From assembly GCF_000725495.1 (NCBI RefSeq), contig NZ_JNZD01000060.1, forward strand, positions 1-5,148: a stretch of 5,148 nucleotides of DNA, given 5' to 3'. The number at the start of each line of letters is the position of its first letter. Positions within the stretch are counted from its first letter, which is position 1. The notes below the pieces were generated by a model. It was not told the origin of the DNA, did not search any database, and saw only the letters and a list, made by a program, of their open reading frames with translations. Position numbers and translations under genes: made by a program. The DNA is from Streptomyces aureus (GTDB taxonomy: Bacteria > Actinomycetota > Actinomycetes > Streptomycetales > Streptomycetaceae). This document shows, piece after piece, positions 3,825 through 5,148 of this stretch.

Positions 3825-4724
3825 TCAGAATTGGCGAAACTCACGGGACATCGCCATGCGCGCCAGGAGCAGCCACAGACGGTCAGCCCGCCCTGGCTCC
3901 CACGCTGGCAGCAACACCCCCGACCCAGGGTCCAACTGGCCCCGCCACTGCGCGACACGATCGCACAGCGACGTCTGCCACCCATCCCAGTCGGCCCCTG
4001 GCAGATCGCTGACCACCGTCAGCGGCAACGGGCACCCCACCGAATCCAAGCGGCGCGTCAGCGCCGACACCTGCGCCTGCGTCCAGGCCAGTACTCGCAA
4101 CCCTCCCAGCGCACTTTCCAGCACCTTCACCCCTGCGTCAGGAGGGCACGCTCCCTCCGGTACCTCACGGCTCCTGGTGCTGGCCAGCCGCACCATCACG
4201 TCCACCAACTTTGCACCCCGCCGGTCCACTGCCGTGACGTGAGCCGCAGCGGCAGGACGCCCTCGCCCCGATGCCGTCCGGCCGCCTTCCAGCATCTCCA
4301 CCCACACCACCGCAAGCCGGGAATCCTCCAGCACACCCCGCGCCCACTGGGCCAACACCCCACGCCGTTCTCTCAACGACATCTGGAACGCTGCCACGTC
4401 ACGCATCCGCTGGCACATCGGGCACAGCCTGTCCCCGTCACGGCCGACGAGAGGCCTATCGCTGAGAGCGCCACACTCGCCGCATACGTGGGCCGCACCG
4501 GTGCGGCGACAAGCCGCAGCCTCCAACTGCCGCGCGGATGCAGCAGTCGGCCGAGTGGCCTCCACTCGGTACAGGTCCACCACTGAGCGACGTCCGCGGC
4601 GATAGGTCCGCACACGACCACTCGCCATTCCCGCAGGCTCCCGGGGGAGATCAGCTGCCAGCAGCTGAGTCTTCGATGCCATGGACCATGGCACCTGCCC
4701 CCAGTCCTCGTACAAGACGGTCAT
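3825..4724 (-). CDS. Zinc-ribbon protein with degenerate exonuclease-like C-terminal half
   Basis: The 299-residue product looks like a Streptomyces lineage hypothetical protein. An in-frame TTG at 4730 exists, but ATG4724 follows GGGAGG (4736-4731) at 6 nt and is preferred. Residues 1-60 (MTVLYEDWGQVPWSMASKTQ...) have no known domain. C81, C84, C101 and C104 (CGEC...CPMC) form a treble-clef or zinc-ribbon-like site. Residues about 137-228 (LAVVWVEMLEGG, HVTAVDRRGAKLVDVMVRL, then LRVLAWTQAQVSALTRRL) follow the order of strands in DEDDh 3'-5' exonucleases. The aspartates expected in the first motif and in the NAxFD-like motif are missing (W141, T215-V219), so catalysis is doubtful. That comparison is inference. 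The C-terminus (PGRADRLWLLLARMAMS) is helical. It converges on the sigma gene and has its own upstream region. Function unknown. Confidence 0.72.
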   Translation of the reverse strand: MTVLYEDWGQVPWSMASKTQLLAADLPREPAGMASGRVRTYRRGRRSVVDLYRVEATRPTAASARQLEAAACRRTGAAHVCGECGALSDRPLVGRDGDRLCPMCQRMRDVAAFQMSLRERRGVLAQWARGVLEDSRLAVVWVEMLEGGRTASGRGRPAAAAHVTAVDRRGAKLVDVMVRLASTRSREVPEGACPPDAGVKVLESALGGLRVLAWTQAQVSALTRRLDSVGCPLPLTVVSDLPGADWDGWQTSLCDRVAQWRGQLDPGSGVLLPAWEPGRADRLWLLLARMAMSREFRQF

Positions 4725-4766
4725 CAGCAACCTCCCAATCCCTCACAGCACGTGATGAACCAGCAG

Positions 4767-4833
4767 ACTTGAAGATAGCCCTCAAGTATAGGATCCAGCA
4801 ATCGCGAAATAGCCAGTGAGCAGCACTTTTCAA
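4767..4833 (-). promoter_or_regulatory. Putative promoter and operator of the zinc-ribbon gene
   Basis: In the 118-bp gap before ATG4724, minus-strand TATACT (4790-4785) is a good -10-like hexamer with a poor -35. A second option is TTGAAA (4833-4828), 16 bp, then TATTTC (4811-4806). The inverted repeat ACTTGA-N9-TCAAGT (4767-4787) overlaps the TATACT box and lies about 43-63 bases upstream of the start codon. That suits a repressor operator. Judged by eye. Confidence 0.4.
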
Positions 4834-4844
4834 GTTTGCAAACT
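4833..4844. repeat. 12-bp perfect palindrome over a stop codon
   Basis: AGTTTGCAAACT is fully self-complementary and contains the last bases of the minus-strand gene to its right, including part of its TAG stop (4845-4843). It lies in the locally AT-rich segment upstream of the zinc-ribbon gene, so it may be a regulator site for that gene. Confidence 0.4.
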
Positions 4845-5148
4845 AAGTTTCCAGCCCATGTTGGAGCAGCCCCCACGCCAGTCCAGCCCGCAGAAAGTCG
4901 CCCACAGTAACAACCCGATCCGCCCATAGCTCGTACTCCGCCAACGCTTCCGCCGCCCCCGAATCCCGCCCCGCCCGGGTGATCACTACCCCCGGATTCC
5001 GATCGCGCCAATCCCGCAGCACAGAGATCGCCTCGGCCGACACGGACCAACACCCCGCTCGAACGAGCTGGGCCACTCCGGCAGGAAGCCGGAACGACAC
5101 AGCCTCTGGATACCCCCCGTCCCGAGCCCCCGGCCAACGACCCATACC
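4843..5148 (-). CDS. Hypothetical protein, C-terminal part (may continue past window)
   Basis: On the minus strand the frame is open from the window edge to TAG 4845-4843. The visible part is 101 codons, including an internal ATG at 5145 that could be a start, though only three bases of upstream sequence are available to judge. Visible sequence includes VSFRLPAGVAQLVRAGCWSV, ISVLRDWRDRNPGVVITRAG and WADRVVTVGDFLRAGLAWGL. It is soluble, Ala/Arg/Val-rich, with no transmembrane segment and no motif I recognise. Third positions are strongly G/C, supporting real coding. It lies 118 bp upstream of the zinc-ribbon gene on the same strand, with promoter-like signals between, so the two need not form one operon. 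Confidence 0.65.
   Translation of the reverse strand, partial: GMGRWPGARDGGYPEAVSFRLPAGVAQLVRAGCWSVSAEAISVLRDWRDRNPGVVITRAGRDSGAAEALAEYELWADRVVTVGDFLRAGLAWGLLQHGLET

Noticed and set aside
3795..4586. Plus-strand open frames opposite the zinc-ribbon gene
   Set aside because: His/Pro/Arg-rich shadows. The minus-strand gene has a ribosome binding site, cysteine motif and G/C third positions.
5044..5090. tRNA-like stretch (minus-strand GTTCGAGC and a 'GVAQLVRA' peptide, which often betrays a tRNA gene translated by mistake)
   Set aside because: The palindrome GCTCGAACGAGC (5057-5068) explains the resemblance. No acceptor stem, D-arm or anticodon arm of proper spacing can be found, and the surrounding frame looks coding.
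1..5148. CRISPR array, rRNA or tRNA genes
   Set aside because: No regularly spaced direct repeats and no rRNA or complete tRNA features were seen on either strand.

Overview
The window reads as Streptomyces-type actinobacterial DNA. It is GC-rich with strong third-position G/C bias, uses GTG starts, and carries a sigma factor whose region 2 closely resembles BldN. Gene fragments, insertion-element ends and lineage-type hypothetical genes suggest an accessory region, such as a chromosome arm, island or plasmid. That last point is inference.

Left part (1-1680): The window opens in the 5' end of an IS5-type transposase gene on the minus strand. The outer end of that element appears to sit on a CTAG target at 95-98. 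It cuts into a regulator of the Streptomyces 'XRE HTH + TPR' type, so only the TPR half survives (155-1126, open frame from 95). This half overlaps by ATGA with a GNAT acetyltransferase gene (1123-1680).

Middle (1677-2507): A compact 529-bp element lies between two CTAG copies and has 27-bp imperfect terminal inverted repeats (24/27 matches). It has no transposase but carries its own promoter-like site, a strong ribosome binding site and a 114-residue two-helix membrane protein gene (1803-2147). The left CTAG supplies the GNAT stop codon. To the right is the 3' end of another coding sequence, apparently frameshifted by one extra C in a CCCC run (2448-2451).

Structured stretch and sigma locus (2508-3693): No gene is visible between 2508 and 2842, but the stretch is full of inverted repeats. 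Two hairpins share nearly the same loop sequence on different stems. The second overlaps a third hairpin in a mutually exclusive way just upstream of a small membrane-protein gene (2843-3076). That gene overlaps a BldN-like ECF sigma factor gene (3076-3693) as TGATG. A perfect 16-bp GC-rich stem with a 3-nt loop lies within the first sigma codons. The sigma factor combines a BldN-like region 2 and linker with a clearly different region 4.

Right part (3694-5148): A minus-strand gene (3825-4724) converges on the sigma gene. It encodes a zinc-ribbon protein whose C-terminal half resembles a degenerate DEDDh-exonuclease fold (inference). Its upstream gap holds promoter-like hexamers and an inverted repeat overlapping a -10-like site. 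A further minus-strand hypothetical gene (4843-5148) runs to or past the window edge, and its stop codon lies inside a 12-bp perfect palindrome.

The most unusual items are the passenger-bearing CTAG-flanked element, the overlapping leader hairpins with repeated loops, and the hairpin buried at the start of the hybrid BldN-like sigma gene.
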